Positions 1 to 8,071 of a DNA stretch of 64,000 nucleotides are shown here, one piece after another. The stretch spans positions 2,728,499-2,792,498 of the forward strand of contig NZ_CP039456.1 in assembly GCF_006974145.1 (NCBI RefSeq), read 5' to 3'. Both the position numbers and the translations under genes were made by a program. Every line of letters starts with the position of its first letter. Positions within the stretch are counted from its first letter, which is position 1. The notes beneath the pieces are model-generated. The model did no database searches. It had not been told where the DNA came from and saw only the letters and a list, made by a program, of their open reading frames with translations. The DNA is from Changchengzhania lutea (lineage in GTDB: Bacteria; Bacteroidota; Bacteroidia; Flavobacteriales; Flavobacteriaceae).

Positions 1-1
1 T

Positions 2-124
2 GATTTAACAGAAGAACTAAAAGATTATAAAACCACAAGTATTTTTAATTTAAGCGATTATTTTGAGGAAGCGTTTTATGATACCAAAAAAGTGGTGCAC
101 TTGCCGATAAAATATAGAGGGTGA
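2..124 (+). CDS. 3' end of an unidentified protein (partial)
   Basis: An open frame enters from the left edge and stops at a TGA at 122-124, giving the last 40 residues of a protein whose start is outside the window. The tail is hydrophilic and ends in IKYRG. No domain can be recognised from so short a piece, so no function is assigned. It converges on the TPR gene that follows, with 15 bases between the two stop codons. Confidence 0.6.
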   Translation, partial: DLTEELKDYKTTSIFNLSDYFEEAFYDTKKVVHLPIKYRG

Positions 125-139
125 AAAATTAACAACAAG

Positions 140-1099
140 TTACAGCTTGCTTAAAACTTTAAAACTTTCGTTAAAAACGTAAAATTCATTTTTATACCAA
201 TAGGTGTTGGAGTAGGGTGCAATACCATCTTTAGTAATGGCATTCGTAAGTATAATGCTTTGCGCTTTTTCAAAATTAAGCTTAGCCTTTTCAAGATCAT
301 TAACTTTTTGGAAGGTCATGGCTAACCCCAAAAGGGCATCAAAGTCTTTAGAATCAAATTTTAGAGCAGTGTTAAAATCAGAAATAGCATCATTAAATTT
401 CCCTAAAAGTAGGTGTGAGGCGCCTCTGTAAAAGTAAGCAAACCCATTGTTTTTATTGATTCTTAAGGATTTCGTAAAATCTGATTTTGCTTTTTTGTAA
501 TATTTAATATCCATAAAAAACACACCACGATTATAATAGGCATCATCAGTGGGATCTATTAAAATCACCATCGTATAGTCTGCTAGCGCCAATTTATACT
601 TTTTGAGCGCCCAATGTGTAAAGGCTCTCATTTTGTATGCCTCTGAGGAGTAAGGTTCAATACTAATAACGGTATTAAAATCAGAAATGGCATCGTCATA
701 ATGGCCCAAATCGTACTTGGAACAGCCTAAACTATAAATGGCATCGATAAAGTAGGGATCTAGTTCAATAGCGCTTTTATAATCTTCTTTGGCACCTTCA
801 TAATTTAGAAGGCTATATCTTGAATTTCCTCTATTAAAATACGTGTCCGGATCTGGTTTTGTAAGTATGATTTTAGAATAATCTACAATGGCTCCAGAAT
901 AATCTCCCAAGTCATTTTTTGCAAGCCCTCTGTAAAAATAAGCATCTAATTTATCTGGCTCTTGCTCAATAACTTGATCTAAAAGGCTTATTCTTTCAGA
1001 TAAATCCGCAGTTTTTAAAGCCTGTCTGTATAATTTCCCTGCTTGTGCAATCCCAAGCAAAGGCATGATTATAAATAAGATAATTGTAATTCTTTTCAT
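140..1099 (-). CDS. secreted tetratricopeptide-repeat protein
   Basis: A 319-residue protein made of a signal peptide followed by TPR units. I chose the ATG at 1099 because it begins with lysine-arginine followed by a hydrophobic core that ends in GIAQA, a good signal-peptidase site; an in-frame ATG 18 bases further up would only lengthen the n-region. From about residue 25 to 300 there are seven to eight 34-residue repeats with the usual A/Y/G/A pattern (for example YFYRGLAKNDLGDYSGAI). TPRs mediate protein-protein contacts, here probably in the periplasm or at the outer membrane. No partner domain is present and the neighbours give no clue, so the exact role is unknown. Confidence 0.85.
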   Translation of the reverse strand: MKRITIILFIIMPLLGIAQAGKLYRQALKTADLSERISLLDQVIEQEPDKLDAYFYRGLAKNDLGDYSGAIVDYSKIILTKPDPDTYFNRGNSRYSLLNYEGAKEDYKSAIELDPYFIDAIYSLGCSKYDLGHYDDAISDFNTVISIEPYSSEAYKMRAFTHWALKKYKLALADYTMVILIDPTDDAYYNRGVFFMDIKYYKKAKSDFTKSLRINKNNGFAYFYRGASHLLLGKFNDAISDFNTALKFDSKDFDALLGLAMTFQKVNDLEKAKLNFEKAQSIILTNAITKDGIAPYSNTYWYKNEFYVFNESFKVLSKL

Positions 1100-1184
1100 A
1101 AGCAGGTTATACAACAAATAATATGCCGTTTTTTATAAACTAAAGTTAGCATAAATTTTACAAAGCTAACGGTTGAAAAAGAAA

Positions 1185-2435
1185 TTAATTTTGTTTAGTT
1201 GAAATAATACCTGCTCTTTTTTTTAGCAAGTATTCCTTTTCAAGAAGATTTACCACGGTGTTCAGAGCCAAATCAATATAATAAAGAGCTTTATCAAGAT
1301 TATTTTTATTGAAGTAATAATCTGCCTTGGTTCCATAAAAGAGATAGGCACGTTGTTCAAAATCATCAGCATTAATAGCATTTAAATACGTCTTAGCCAT
1401 AGCAAAATCTTGCATTTGCATACAGACCACAGCCATGGTCAATACGTGAATGGGCATAGGCTGTAATCTATTAAGGCATTGGTACCAATAGTGGATTTTA
1501 TCCCAATCGGTATCCTCAAAACAGTTTGCCCGTAGGTGTTCTGCAGCAATAGCAGCCTCATAATGATAACAAGAAAAATTATTGCATTCAACGGCTTTGT
1601 GCATCATCGTATTCCCTAATTTTATCAATGGAACATACCATTGGCTTCTGTCTTGATGGCGCAAATCCAATAGTTCGTTTTCAGCATTGGTTTTAGTTTC
1701 TAAACGTGCCGCATGAAAACACATTAAGGCACACAGCGCATACACTTCTGATGTGCGCGTATGTGTGTTCTTTAAAAGCATTTGTGTTAAGCGAATGGCT
1801 TCTCCGCATAATTCTTTACGAATTAATTTTTCTTTTTTATTGGAATGAAAGCCTTCATTAAAAATAAGATATAGCACTTCCATAACACTTTCTAAACGCT
1901 CTGGAAGTGCTTTGCCTTGTGGAATCTGGAATTTTAATTTTGAACGCTGAATCGTTTTTCTTGCACGAGCCAATCGCTTTTTTATGGTGCCTTCCTTAGT
2001 AAGTAATGCCGATGAAATTTCTTTGATACTAAACCCAGAAACCGTTTTTAGAGCAAATGATATGCGGTCTCTGGGATCTAGCCTGGGATGGCACGCCGTA
2101 AAAATCATTCGCAGTTGTGCGTCTTCAATTTCGGTATCTAAAAAAAGCTCGTTTATGGCAATGGCGTCCGTTCCTTGATTGATGTTTGGTAGGTGTTTTT
2201 GCTCTGTTTTTAGTTTTCTAAAAATGTCTAAAACCCTGTTTTTTGCAGCTTGGGTCAACCACGCTTCTGGATGGTCAGGCTGTTGTTGTCGCCAACTGAT
2301 GCTGGCTTTAATAAAGGTGTCCTGAACCGCATCCTCAATAATATCAAGATGTTTGAATCCGAAAATGCGAGTTAAAACCGAGACCATCTTCCCGCTATGG
2401 TAGCGAAACAGATGATCTATGGGTTTTGGTTCCAT
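1185..2435 (-). CDS. ECF42-type RNA polymerase sigma factor with C-terminal TPR-like extension
   Basis: A 416-residue alternative sigma factor, about twice the length of a plain ECF factor. The N-terminal 180 residues hold region 2 (DIIEDAVQDTFIKA followed by PEAWLTQAAKNRVLDIFRK) and region 4 (SIKEISSALLTKEGTIKKRLARARK). The remaining 230 residues are a helical, TPR-like extension. This architecture and the gene just upstream for a DGPF/YCII protein are the signature of the ECF42 group (COG4941), whose C-terminal extension is needed for activity and which has no classical anti-sigma factor. The ATG overlaps the stop codon of the DGPF gene by one base (TAATG), so the two are translationally coupled. 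The target promoters and signal are unknown. Confidence 0.88.
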   Translation of the reverse strand: MEPKPIDHLFRYHSGKMVSVLTRIFGFKHLDIIEDAVQDTFIKASISWRQQQPDHPEAWLTQAAKNRVLDIFRKLKTEQKHLPNINQGTDAIAINELFLDTEIEDAQLRMIFTACHPRLDPRDRISFALKTVSGFSIKEISSALLTKEGTIKKRLARARKTIQRSKLKFQIPQGKALPERLESVMEVLYLIFNEGFHSNKKEKLIRKELCGEAIRLTQMLLKNTHTRTSEVYALCALMCFHAARLETKTNAENELLDLRHQDRSQWYVPLIKLGNTMMHKAVECNNFSCYHYEAAIAAEHLRANCFEDTDWDKIHYWYQCLNRLQPMPIHVLTMAVVCMQMQDFAMAKTYLNAINADDFEQRAYLFYGTKADYYFNKNNLDKALYYIDLALNTVVNLLEKEYLLKKRAGIISTKQN

Positions 2436-2782
2436 TAACGGTCGAATACCATAATTTCACGAATCTCAACGGTGCCTCCCAAATCATAGTCAGGAAAATC
2501 TTCTGCAATGGTTTGTACGGCATCAAAATCTTTGGCTTCAACTAAATAGTAACCACCTACAATTTCTTTTACTTCGGCAGATGTTAAATCGGTCACAGTT
2601 CGGTTTTTACCAACAACCCGACGTATTTGAGGAGTTAAGGCATTGCCCCCACGAAGCACTCCTGCTTTTTCCATTTTGTCTCCCCAGGCGAACCATTTGC
2701 CCATCCGGTTTTGAAGTTCTTCAGGAGAAAGTCCCAAATCGGCGTAATCTGCGCCAATAAAAATCATCATAAATTCTTTCAT
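2435..2782 (-). CDS. YCII-related / DGPF-domain protein, ECF42 partner
   Basis: A 115-residue soluble protein of the YCII-related (DGPF, COG3795) family. It begins MKEFMMIF, has the SPEELQ-RMGKW-AW segment at about residues 19-35, and ends with the typical GGTVEIREIMVF strand. The fold is a ferredoxin-like dimer; the biochemical role of the stand-alone DGPF proteins is not established. It is the first gene of a two-gene operon with the ECF42 sigma factor and overlaps it by one base. In studied actinobacteria the DGPF gene is the main target of its ECF42 factor, so autoregulation is likely here, but that is inference. Confidence 0.87.
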   Translation of the reverse strand: MKEFMMIFIGADYADLGLSPEELQNRMGKWFAWGDKMEKAGVLRGGNALTPQIRRVVGKNRTVTDLTSAEVKEIVGGYYLVEAKDFDAVQTIAEDFPDYDLGGTVEIREIMVFDR

Positions 2783-2900
2783 AAGTATATATTTTATGGT
2801 TTATATCTTTAAGACGTTTGCCGAATTATAAAAGGGGACAAGATTTTCAAATTTAATTATTTCTATTTTTATTAAAATCAATAATTTAAATTAATTTTGA

Positions 2901-2908
2901 TAAATTTG
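2901..2908 (+). promoter_or_regulatory. candidate -7 box for the GNAT gene
   Basis: TAAATTTG matches the Bacteroidota housekeeping -7 consensus TAnnTTTG and lies 10 bases before the ATG at 2919. No convincing TTTG -33 element is seen at the right distance, so this is a weak call. Confidence 0.35.
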
Positions 2909-2918
2909 AATAAAATGA

Positions 2919-3605
2919 ATGAGCGATTTTGAACTCACCTTAAAAAATCCAGTTTGGTATGCTTTAGGTGAAACTCATAAAAAGTTTTCAATATCATATC
3001 ATGGAGTCAAATTTTATGATCCTCAAATTTGCACTTTTGGAGCTTTTGAAGATGCCGGTAATACGGTTGAAGCATTGAATGAATACTCACAACGTGTGGA
3101 TCGCTTTTTTCTGGTTTCTCAAAACAAGATTCCAAAATATGATACTAATTTTGTGGTTCTTGACCAAAAAATTGAAGGTGTTCAGATGGTTTTAGATACA
3201 TTAGAAACATGCAAAATTATTGAGACTATAGTGCCTTTAACTCACGAACATATCGATGAAATTTATGATTTAGTTTGGCTAGTAATGCCGGGGTATTATC
3301 AAAAAAGAACCTTTGAAATGGGTGACTATTTTGGTGTTTTTAAAAATGGCAAACTAGTTTCTATTTCTGGGCAACGCATGCAAACTAATAGTTTTATTGA
3401 AGTTAGTGCCGTAGTGACACATCCAGATTATACTAGACTCGGACTAGCAAAACAATTGGTTGTGCACACCACAAATGAGATTTTGAAAACTGGTAAAAAA
3501 GCCATTTTGCATACTACAAAAGGGAATGCAGCAATTAAACTTTACCAGAATCTAGGGTATAAAATTACTCGGGATATGGATTGGTGGTATTTTTGTAGGA
3601 AGTGA
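2919..3605 (+). CDS. GNAT-family N-acetyltransferase
   Basis: A 228-residue protein. The C-terminal half (about residues 100-225) is a GNAT acetyl-CoA-binding domain: the strand SFIEVSAVVTHPDYTRLGLAKQL contains the acetyl-CoA loop in the form R-L-G-L-A, followed by an AIKLYQNLGYKI strand typical of the family's end. The N-terminal ~95 residues are a divergent domain without a clear match, as in FR47-like two-domain GNATs. The acceptor substrate cannot be told. An ATG four bases upstream is out of frame and closes at once, so the start at 2919 is the usable one. It stands alone between divergent and convergent neighbours. Confidence 0.85.
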   Translation: MSDFELTLKNPVWYALGETHKKFSISYHGVKFYDPQICTFGAFEDAGNTVEALNEYSQRVDRFFLVSQNKIPKYDTNFVVLDQKIEGVQMVLDTLETCKIIETIVPLTHEHIDEIYDLVWLVMPGYYQKRTFEMGDYFGVFKNGKLVSISGQRMQTNSFIEVSAVVTHPDYTRLGLAKQLVVHTTNEILKTGKKAILHTTKGNAAIKLYQNLGYKITRDMDWWYFCRK

Positions 3606-3810
3606 TATCTTCATTATATATTTTATTGAAAAAAATTTAGATTCATATTAATCATTTCAGTCCGTTCGATTTTAAGTTCAATCCTCGATAATTCTTTTAT
3701 CTAATATTACTAACAGATAAAATCTGTATTGATATTGTTTATATCCGAAATTAAACAAAATAACGGAAAATTATTACAAAGTCAAGAGACCCAACTATAA
3801 AAAAACAAGA
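3606..3810. other. AT-rich spacer without a gene
   Basis: No coding potential was found on either strand. A loose inverted repeat (TTTTATCT at 3695-3702 against AGATAAAA at 3715-3722) is present but lacks a U-tract, so I do not call it a terminator. Confidence 0.4.
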
Positions 3811-3848
3811 AAAAAGAGGCTGTTTAAAATTTTAAACAGCCTCTTTTT
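3811..3848. terminator. bidirectional rho-independent terminator
   Basis: A perfect 38-base palindrome with a GAGGCTGTTTAAA stem flanked by A5 on the left and T5 on the right. It can end transcription in both directions and serves pruA on the minus strand and the GNAT gene on the plus strand. Confidence 0.85.
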
Positions 3849-3876
3849 GTATTGGATTTCTTTGCTCGATTAAGAG

Positions 3877-3896
3877 ATTCCTGCCTTCGCAGGAAT
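3877..3896. repeat. short hairpin repeat next to pruA
   Basis: ATTCCTGC-CTTC-GCAGGAAT is a perfect 8-bp stem with a 4-base loop, six bases beyond the pruA stop codon. From memory, this sequence is a frequent intergenic hairpin in Flavobacteriaceae; I cannot count copies here. Confidence 0.5.
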
Positions 3897-3902
3897 TTGC
3901 GA

Positions 3903-5528
3903 CTAGCCTAAAAATGGATAACGATAATCCGTAGGCGTAACAAAGGTTTCTTTAATCATTCTAGGGGACACCCAACGTAATAAGTTTTGGGCGCTTCCTG
4001 CTTTGTCGTTTGTTCCAGAAGCTCTGGCACCACCAAATGGTTGTTGACCTACTACGGCACCAGTTGGTTTGTCGTTTATATAGAAGTTTCCAGCACTGTT
4101 TTGTAAGGCTTCAGTGGCTTGGGTAATAGCATATCTATCGGTTGAAAGAATAGCTCCAGTTAAGGCATACTCACTGGTTTCATCAAGAAGTTTTAAAGTT
4201 TCCGCGTAAGCGTCATCCTCATAAACATAAATAGTCATTACAGGGCCAAATAGCTCTGTACACATGGTGGTGTATTTCGGGTTACTGGTCAAAATAACAG
4301 TAGGTTCAATAAAATATCCTTTGCTTTTATCGTAACCACCACCAGCAATTATTTCAGCATCAGCATCGGCTTTTGCGCCATCTATATATTTTGCTAACTT
4401 GTCAAAAGAACCTTCGTGTATCACTGCAGTAACGTAGTTACTCATATCATCCGGTGCACCCATTTTAAAGGATTTCACGTCTTCAATAACAAATTTTTTC
4501 ACATCGTCCCATAAGCTTTTTGGAATATATGCTCGAGATGCGGCACTACATTTCTGACCTTGAAACTCAAAAGCGCCACGAACTATAGCCGTAGCCACTT
4601 GCTTTGCATTTGCCGATTTGTGAGCAATAATAAAATCTTTTCCGCCTGTTTCTCCAACTATTCTCGGGTAGGTTTTATAGTTGTGAATGTTATTTCCTAT
4701 TTGTTTCCAAAGTTCTTTAAAAATATGTGTAGACCCCGTAAAATGCAATCCAGAAAAATCGGGACTTGCAAGCACCGTATTGGTAATCATAACAGGATCT
4801 CCAAAAACGACGTTAATAACGCCAGCAGGAACGCCTGCCTCTTTAAACACGTCCATAATCACTTTTGCAGAATAGATTTGACTATCACTAGGTTTCCAAA
4901 CCACCACATTACCCATAAGTGCCATACATGCCGGTAAATTTCCTGCGATGGCCGTAAAGTTAAAAGGGGTCACCGCATAGGTAAAACCTTCAAGCGGCCG
5001 GTATTCAACACGGTTCCATGCATCGCTCGTACTTTCTGGCTGCTCATGATAGATATCAGTCATGAATTGCACATTAAATCTTAAAAAATCTATAAGCTCA
5101 CAAGCCGCATCAATTTCAGCTTGATGAATCGTTTTGGACTGTGCAATCATGGTGGCTGCATTAATCTTATCTCTGTAAGGGCCAGCAATCAATTCAGCTG
5201 CTTTTAAAAAGATACCAGCACGTTGTTCCCATGGCATTTGCGACCAAGTTTTTCTAGCTTCTAAAGCCGTAGCAATAGCATCATCAACATGGGATTTCTC
5301 TGCTACGTGATAGGTGCCCACGATATGTTTATGATCGTGTGGTGGGGATATCGTTCTAGTGTTGCCAGTAAAAACATCTTGTCCATTGATGTACATGGGT
5401 ACATCTACTTTACTTTTAAACATGCTTTTATAAGCTTTTGCTACCGCTTCACGTTCTGGTGATTTTGGTGCATAACTTTTAACAGGTTCGTTTATTGCTA
5501 TTGGTACATTGAAAAATCCTTTTCCCAT
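3903..5528 (-). CDS. pruA: L-glutamate gamma-semialdehyde (1-pyrroline-5-carboxylate) dehydrogenase
   Basis: A 541-residue NAD-dependent aldehyde dehydrogenase that oxidises glutamate gamma-semialdehyde to glutamate, the second step of proline catabolism. The length and N-terminus match the stand-alone ALDH4-type enzyme of Bacteroidota and eukaryotes rather than the proteobacterial PutA fusion. Catalytic residues are visible: general base Glu293 in VGETGGKDF and nucleophile Cys327 in FQGQKCSAAS. The C-terminal FGGARASGTNDKAG segment is diagnostic for P5C dehydrogenases. No proline dehydrogenase gene is adjacent, so that step is encoded elsewhere. A TAAATTTG -7 box lies about 40 bases upstream, and a strong terminator follows. 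Confidence 0.96.
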   Translation of the reverse strand: MGKGFFNVPIAINEPVKSYAPKSPEREAVAKAYKSMFKSKVDVPMYINGQDVFTGNTRTISPPHDHKHIVGTYHVAEKSHVDDAIATALEARKTWSQMPWEQRAGIFLKAAELIAGPYRDKINAATMIAQSKTIHQAEIDAACELIDFLRFNVQFMTDIYHEQPESTSDAWNRVEYRPLEGFTYAVTPFNFTAIAGNLPACMALMGNVVVWKPSDSQIYSAKVIMDVFKEAGVPAGVINVVFGDPVMITNTVLASPDFSGLHFTGSTHIFKELWKQIGNNIHNYKTYPRIVGETGGKDFIIAHKSANAKQVATAIVRGAFEFQGQKCSAASRAYIPKSLWDDVKKFVIEDVKSFKMGAPDDMSNYVTAVIHEGSFDKLAKYIDGAKADADAEIIAGGGYDKSKGYFIEPTVILTSNPKYTTMCTELFGPVMTIYVYEDDAYAETLKLLDETSEYALTGAILSTDRYAITQATEALQNSAGNFYINDKPTGAVVGQQPFGGARASGTNDKAGSAQNLLRWVSPRMIKETFVTPTDYRYPFLG

Positions 5529-5567
5529 GGGTGTGTGTTTTTTATTAAATTATCAGAAATTGAGTTG

Positions 5568-5575
5568 CAAATTTA
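5568..5575 (-). promoter_or_regulatory. -7 box for pruA
   Basis: On the minus strand the sequence reads TAAATTTG, an exact match to TAnnTTTG, leaving a leader of roughly 35 bases to the pruA ATG. A matching -33 element is not clear. Confidence 0.5.
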
Positions 5576-5675
5576 CGAATTATTAAATGAATTTTCGGTT
5601 TGAACTATCTTCAAATATTTAATAGAATTTGTTTATTTTTTGTAAGTTGCTCTACCATTTTCAGACCATAAGTTT

Positions 5676-6401
5676 ATGTGTACAGTAACCATTATGCCTT
5701 TAGGGAAAAGTGATTTTGTTTTGACCTCTAATAGAGACGAAGCACCAGACCGGGTATCACTAGTTCCAGAATTTTATACGGTTGATACTAGTAAATTATT
5801 GTTTCCAAAAGATGTCCTTTCTGATGGCACATGGATAGGTGTCAGCGATAAGAACAGAGTTATTTGTGTGTTGAATGGTGCTTTTGAATTCCATCAAAGG
5901 AAATTAAATTATAGAAAGAGTCGGGGTGTAGTAGCTAAAGATTTTATGGTTGCTGAAGACCTTGAATCTACAATGAGTACCTACAACTTAGGCGATATTG
6001 AACCCTTTACGATGGTTGTAGTTGATTGGAATACTACACTTAGATTATATGAGTTGGTTTGGGATGGTTTAGAAAAACATGTGTCGCCATTGCCCTTAGA
6101 GCCCAGAATCTGGTCATCTTCAACTTTGTATTCCGGGGCTATGAAAGCCGAACGCTTACGGTGGTTTCAGGATTTTAAGAAGGAAGGTAGACTCGCTGCA
6201 AAGACATTATTGGAATTTCATAAAACGGCAGGTAACGGAAATGATGATTATGGTGTGGTGATGAATCGCGGTTTTGTAAAAACAACAAGCATCACACAAG
6301 TAGAAAAAACGAATGATGTTGTAAATATGCGTTATAAGAACCTTCAAAGTAATGTGTGTACAGAAAACGTATATAACCTGCCGCAAGTCGTAAATGAATA
6401 A
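5676..6401 (+). CDS. NRDE-family (TANGO2-like) protein
   Basis: A 241-residue member of the NRDE family (Pfam NRDE, TANGO2). The protein starts with MCTVTI, and the family signature N-R-D-E occurs in TSNRDEAPDR at about residues 18-27. The conserved N-terminal cysteine at position 2 could be exposed after methionine removal, as in N-terminal nucleophile hydrolases, and NRDE proteins have been proposed to share that fold. Eukaryotic TANGO2 has been linked to haem and lipid handling, but the bacterial role is not settled. The last eight bases overlap the start of the next gene, so the two form an operon. Confidence 0.87.
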   Translation: MCTVTIMPLGKSDFVLTSNRDEAPDRVSLVPEFYTVDTSKLLFPKDVLSDGTWIGVSDKNRVICVLNGAFEFHQRKLNYRKSRGVVAKDFMVAEDLESTMSTYNLGDIEPFTMVVVDWNTTLRLYELVWDGLEKHVSPLPLEPRIWSSSTLYSGAMKAERLRWFQDFKKEGRLAAKTLLEFHKTAGNGNDDYGVVMNRGFVKTTSITQVEKTNDVVNMRYKNLQSNVCTENVYNLPQVVNE

Positions 6402-7386
6402 TTCAGGACTCATCTTGACCTTGGCCTATCCGGAGACCGTTGTTCGGCTTTCTGACGAATGGTTTGCGCCGTTATTAAGATATGTTGGCATTGGTAAAAA
6501 AGATTATGTGCGGGCGGGTCATGCGGCATTAGTACTTATTAGTAAGGAAACTGGCATATTAGAGTACCATGATTTCGGTCGGTATATTACCCCGCAGGGG
6601 ACAGGGCGTGTGAGAGGGAGAGATACTGATAATGAGTTGCATATGTCTTTAGTGGCTGAAATTGAAAAGGATACCATCACCAATTTAGATGCCATTTTAA
6701 ATTTTTTTGCTACACATCCAAAAATAACCCATGGGACAGGGACATTAATGGTTTCCGTTTGTGATACCATCGATTATGAAAAAGCACGGACATACATTGT
6801 TATGACTCTGAATAGGCAGTTTATTCCTTATGCGGTTTTTGGAAAAAATGCATCGAATTGTGCACGGTTTGTAACGGATGTATTGATCGAGTCAACTACA
6901 AATGACACCATCAAAAAACGCTTGATAAAATCAAAATGGTTTACACCGAGTACCGTGGGAAATGTACTTTTAGCAAATACAGAACATGTGGTTTATAAAG
7001 TTTCAGAAACTGGGGCTATTGAAGAATATAAAGGGTCGCAGACAAATGAAAACATACGTTGTTTTTTAGATAGATTAAAACAATTTGAACCCAATTCTAA
7101 GGGTAATTTGGAGCCTATGTCGGTTGAGAAATTGCAAGCACAAGCCCAGTGGTTATCGGGCATTGGCTCTGGTGCATGGTTTGAATTGCATAAAACTGAA
7201 CATAGCAGATGCTATAATTATAAACGGATTTCACCATATGGCAATATTGATGTCGATGCCATTTTTATGGTTGAGGATGATAGCTTCGATTATGATTCAG
7301 AATTTGAATTTATGTATAATTCCAATTGTAAATTCTTTCATGTGAATCAAAGTGAGCGGGTTTATAGATTTGACCGAAAAGTTTAA
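6394..7386 (+). CDS. conserved Bacteroidota protein, DUF6695-like
   Basis: A 330-residue soluble protein. Its opening (GLILTLAYPETVVRLSDEW) and a later H-A-A-L-V-L-I pattern look like the DUF6695 proteins of Flavobacteriaceae, which I recognise from memory only. A cysteine-containing segment KNASNCARFVTDVL at about residues 153-166 resembles the catalytic region of NlpC/P60-like or DUF4105-like cysteine peptidases, with GHAALVLI possibly providing the histidine. That is a hypothesis, not a call. The ATG overlaps the NRDE stop region by eight bases, so the pair is translationally coupled and probably functionally linked. Confidence 0.7.
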   Translation: MNNSGLILTLAYPETVVRLSDEWFAPLLRYVGIGKKDYVRAGHAALVLISKETGILEYHDFGRYITPQGTGRVRGRDTDNELHMSLVAEIEKDTITNLDAILNFFATHPKITHGTGTLMVSVCDTIDYEKARTYIVMTLNRQFIPYAVFGKNASNCARFVTDVLIESTTNDTIKKRLIKSKWFTPSTVGNVLLANTEHVVYKVSETGAIEEYKGSQTNENIRCFLDRLKQFEPNSKGNLEPMSVEKLQAQAQWLSGIGSGAWFELHKTEHSRCYNYKRISPYGNIDVDAIFMVEDDSFDYDSEFEFMYNSNCKFFHVNQSERVYRFDRKV

Positions 7387-7580
7387 TCCATTTATCATTC
7401 AGAGTAGCACTAAAGTGCGACGTAAGAATCTGATTATTGAATAATTTTAATTTAACAGATTGTGATGTCGTCCATCTTCACAATGACCGTGTGATTGGTT
7501 TTTTAAATTGTAATAAAACTTTATATAAGAATTAAAAGAAAGCTGTGTCGCCCTAAAAAGGCATAATTCACAATATCAAA
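7387..7580. other. spacer with a degenerate dispersed repeat
   Basis: No gene is visible. The stretch at about 7398-7432 has the ATTCAGAG...AAGAATCT pattern of degraded flavobacterial intergenic repeats. No clear terminator is seen for either convergent gene. Confidence 0.35.
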
Positions 7581-7967
7581 TTAGTTTATTGCAAATGGTG
7601 CACTCAACTTAAAAGTAGGAATGGTAACCTGAAACTTTTTAGTAGTGGTAAAGTTTACCATACTGTAATACCCTTGCATAGCACCAAAAGGAGAAGTTAA
7701 TAAACAGCCCGACGTGTAGGTGTGGGATTCCCCGGGTTTTAATACGGGTTTTTTACCAATAACACCTTCGCCAGAAACAATTTCAACATTATTTAAAGCA
7801 TCTAGAATTTCCCAGTGACGTGCGTTGAGTTGTACAGAATCTTTGCTTTGATTTTCAATAGTCACCGTGTAGCCAAAGGCATACTGGATTTTATAATTTT
7901 TATAAAACGAACCTTCAAAGGTGGTTTCCACCGAGATTTTAATACCGCTTGTAACTTGTTGAACCAT
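7581..7967 (-). CDS. apaG: ApaG-domain protein (Co2+/Mg2+ efflux-associated)
   Basis: A 128-residue single-domain ApaG protein with an FN3-like beta sandwich. The family signature is clear: YTVTIENQSKDSVQLNARHW at about residues 33-52, then GEGVIGKKPVLKPGE and the PFGAMQGYY motif. ApaG is linked genetically to diadenosine-tetraphosphate metabolism and Co2+/Mg2+ resistance in enterobacteria, but its molecular activity is uncertain; in eukaryotes the domain is attached to F-box proteins. Length equals the family norm. It is a single gene, 104 bases from the plug-protein stop. Confidence 0.95.
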   Translation of the reverse strand: MVQQVTSGIKISVETTFEGSFYKNYKIQYAFGYTVTIENQSKDSVQLNARHWEILDALNNVEIVSGEGVIGKKPVLKPGESHTYTSGCLLTSPFGAMQGYYSMVNFTTTKKFQVTIPTFKLSAPFAIN

Positions 7968-8071
7968 GTTAAATACTGATATACAATGTGTTTGGTGGGC
8001 TAAAATAATAAATAAAAATGGGTTAGTATCTTTTTTTAACCTCTTCTGTTAAAATATTAGCTAAACTACCC

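Noticed and set aside
3811-3848. 38-bp perfect palindrome as a recombination or resolution site
   Set aside because: A- and T-runs at both sides and its place between two convergent genes fit a bidirectional terminator fully.
4560-4937. 125-codon plus-strand frame inside pruA
   Set aside because: Antisense of a strongly conserved enzyme; no start signal or recognisable product.
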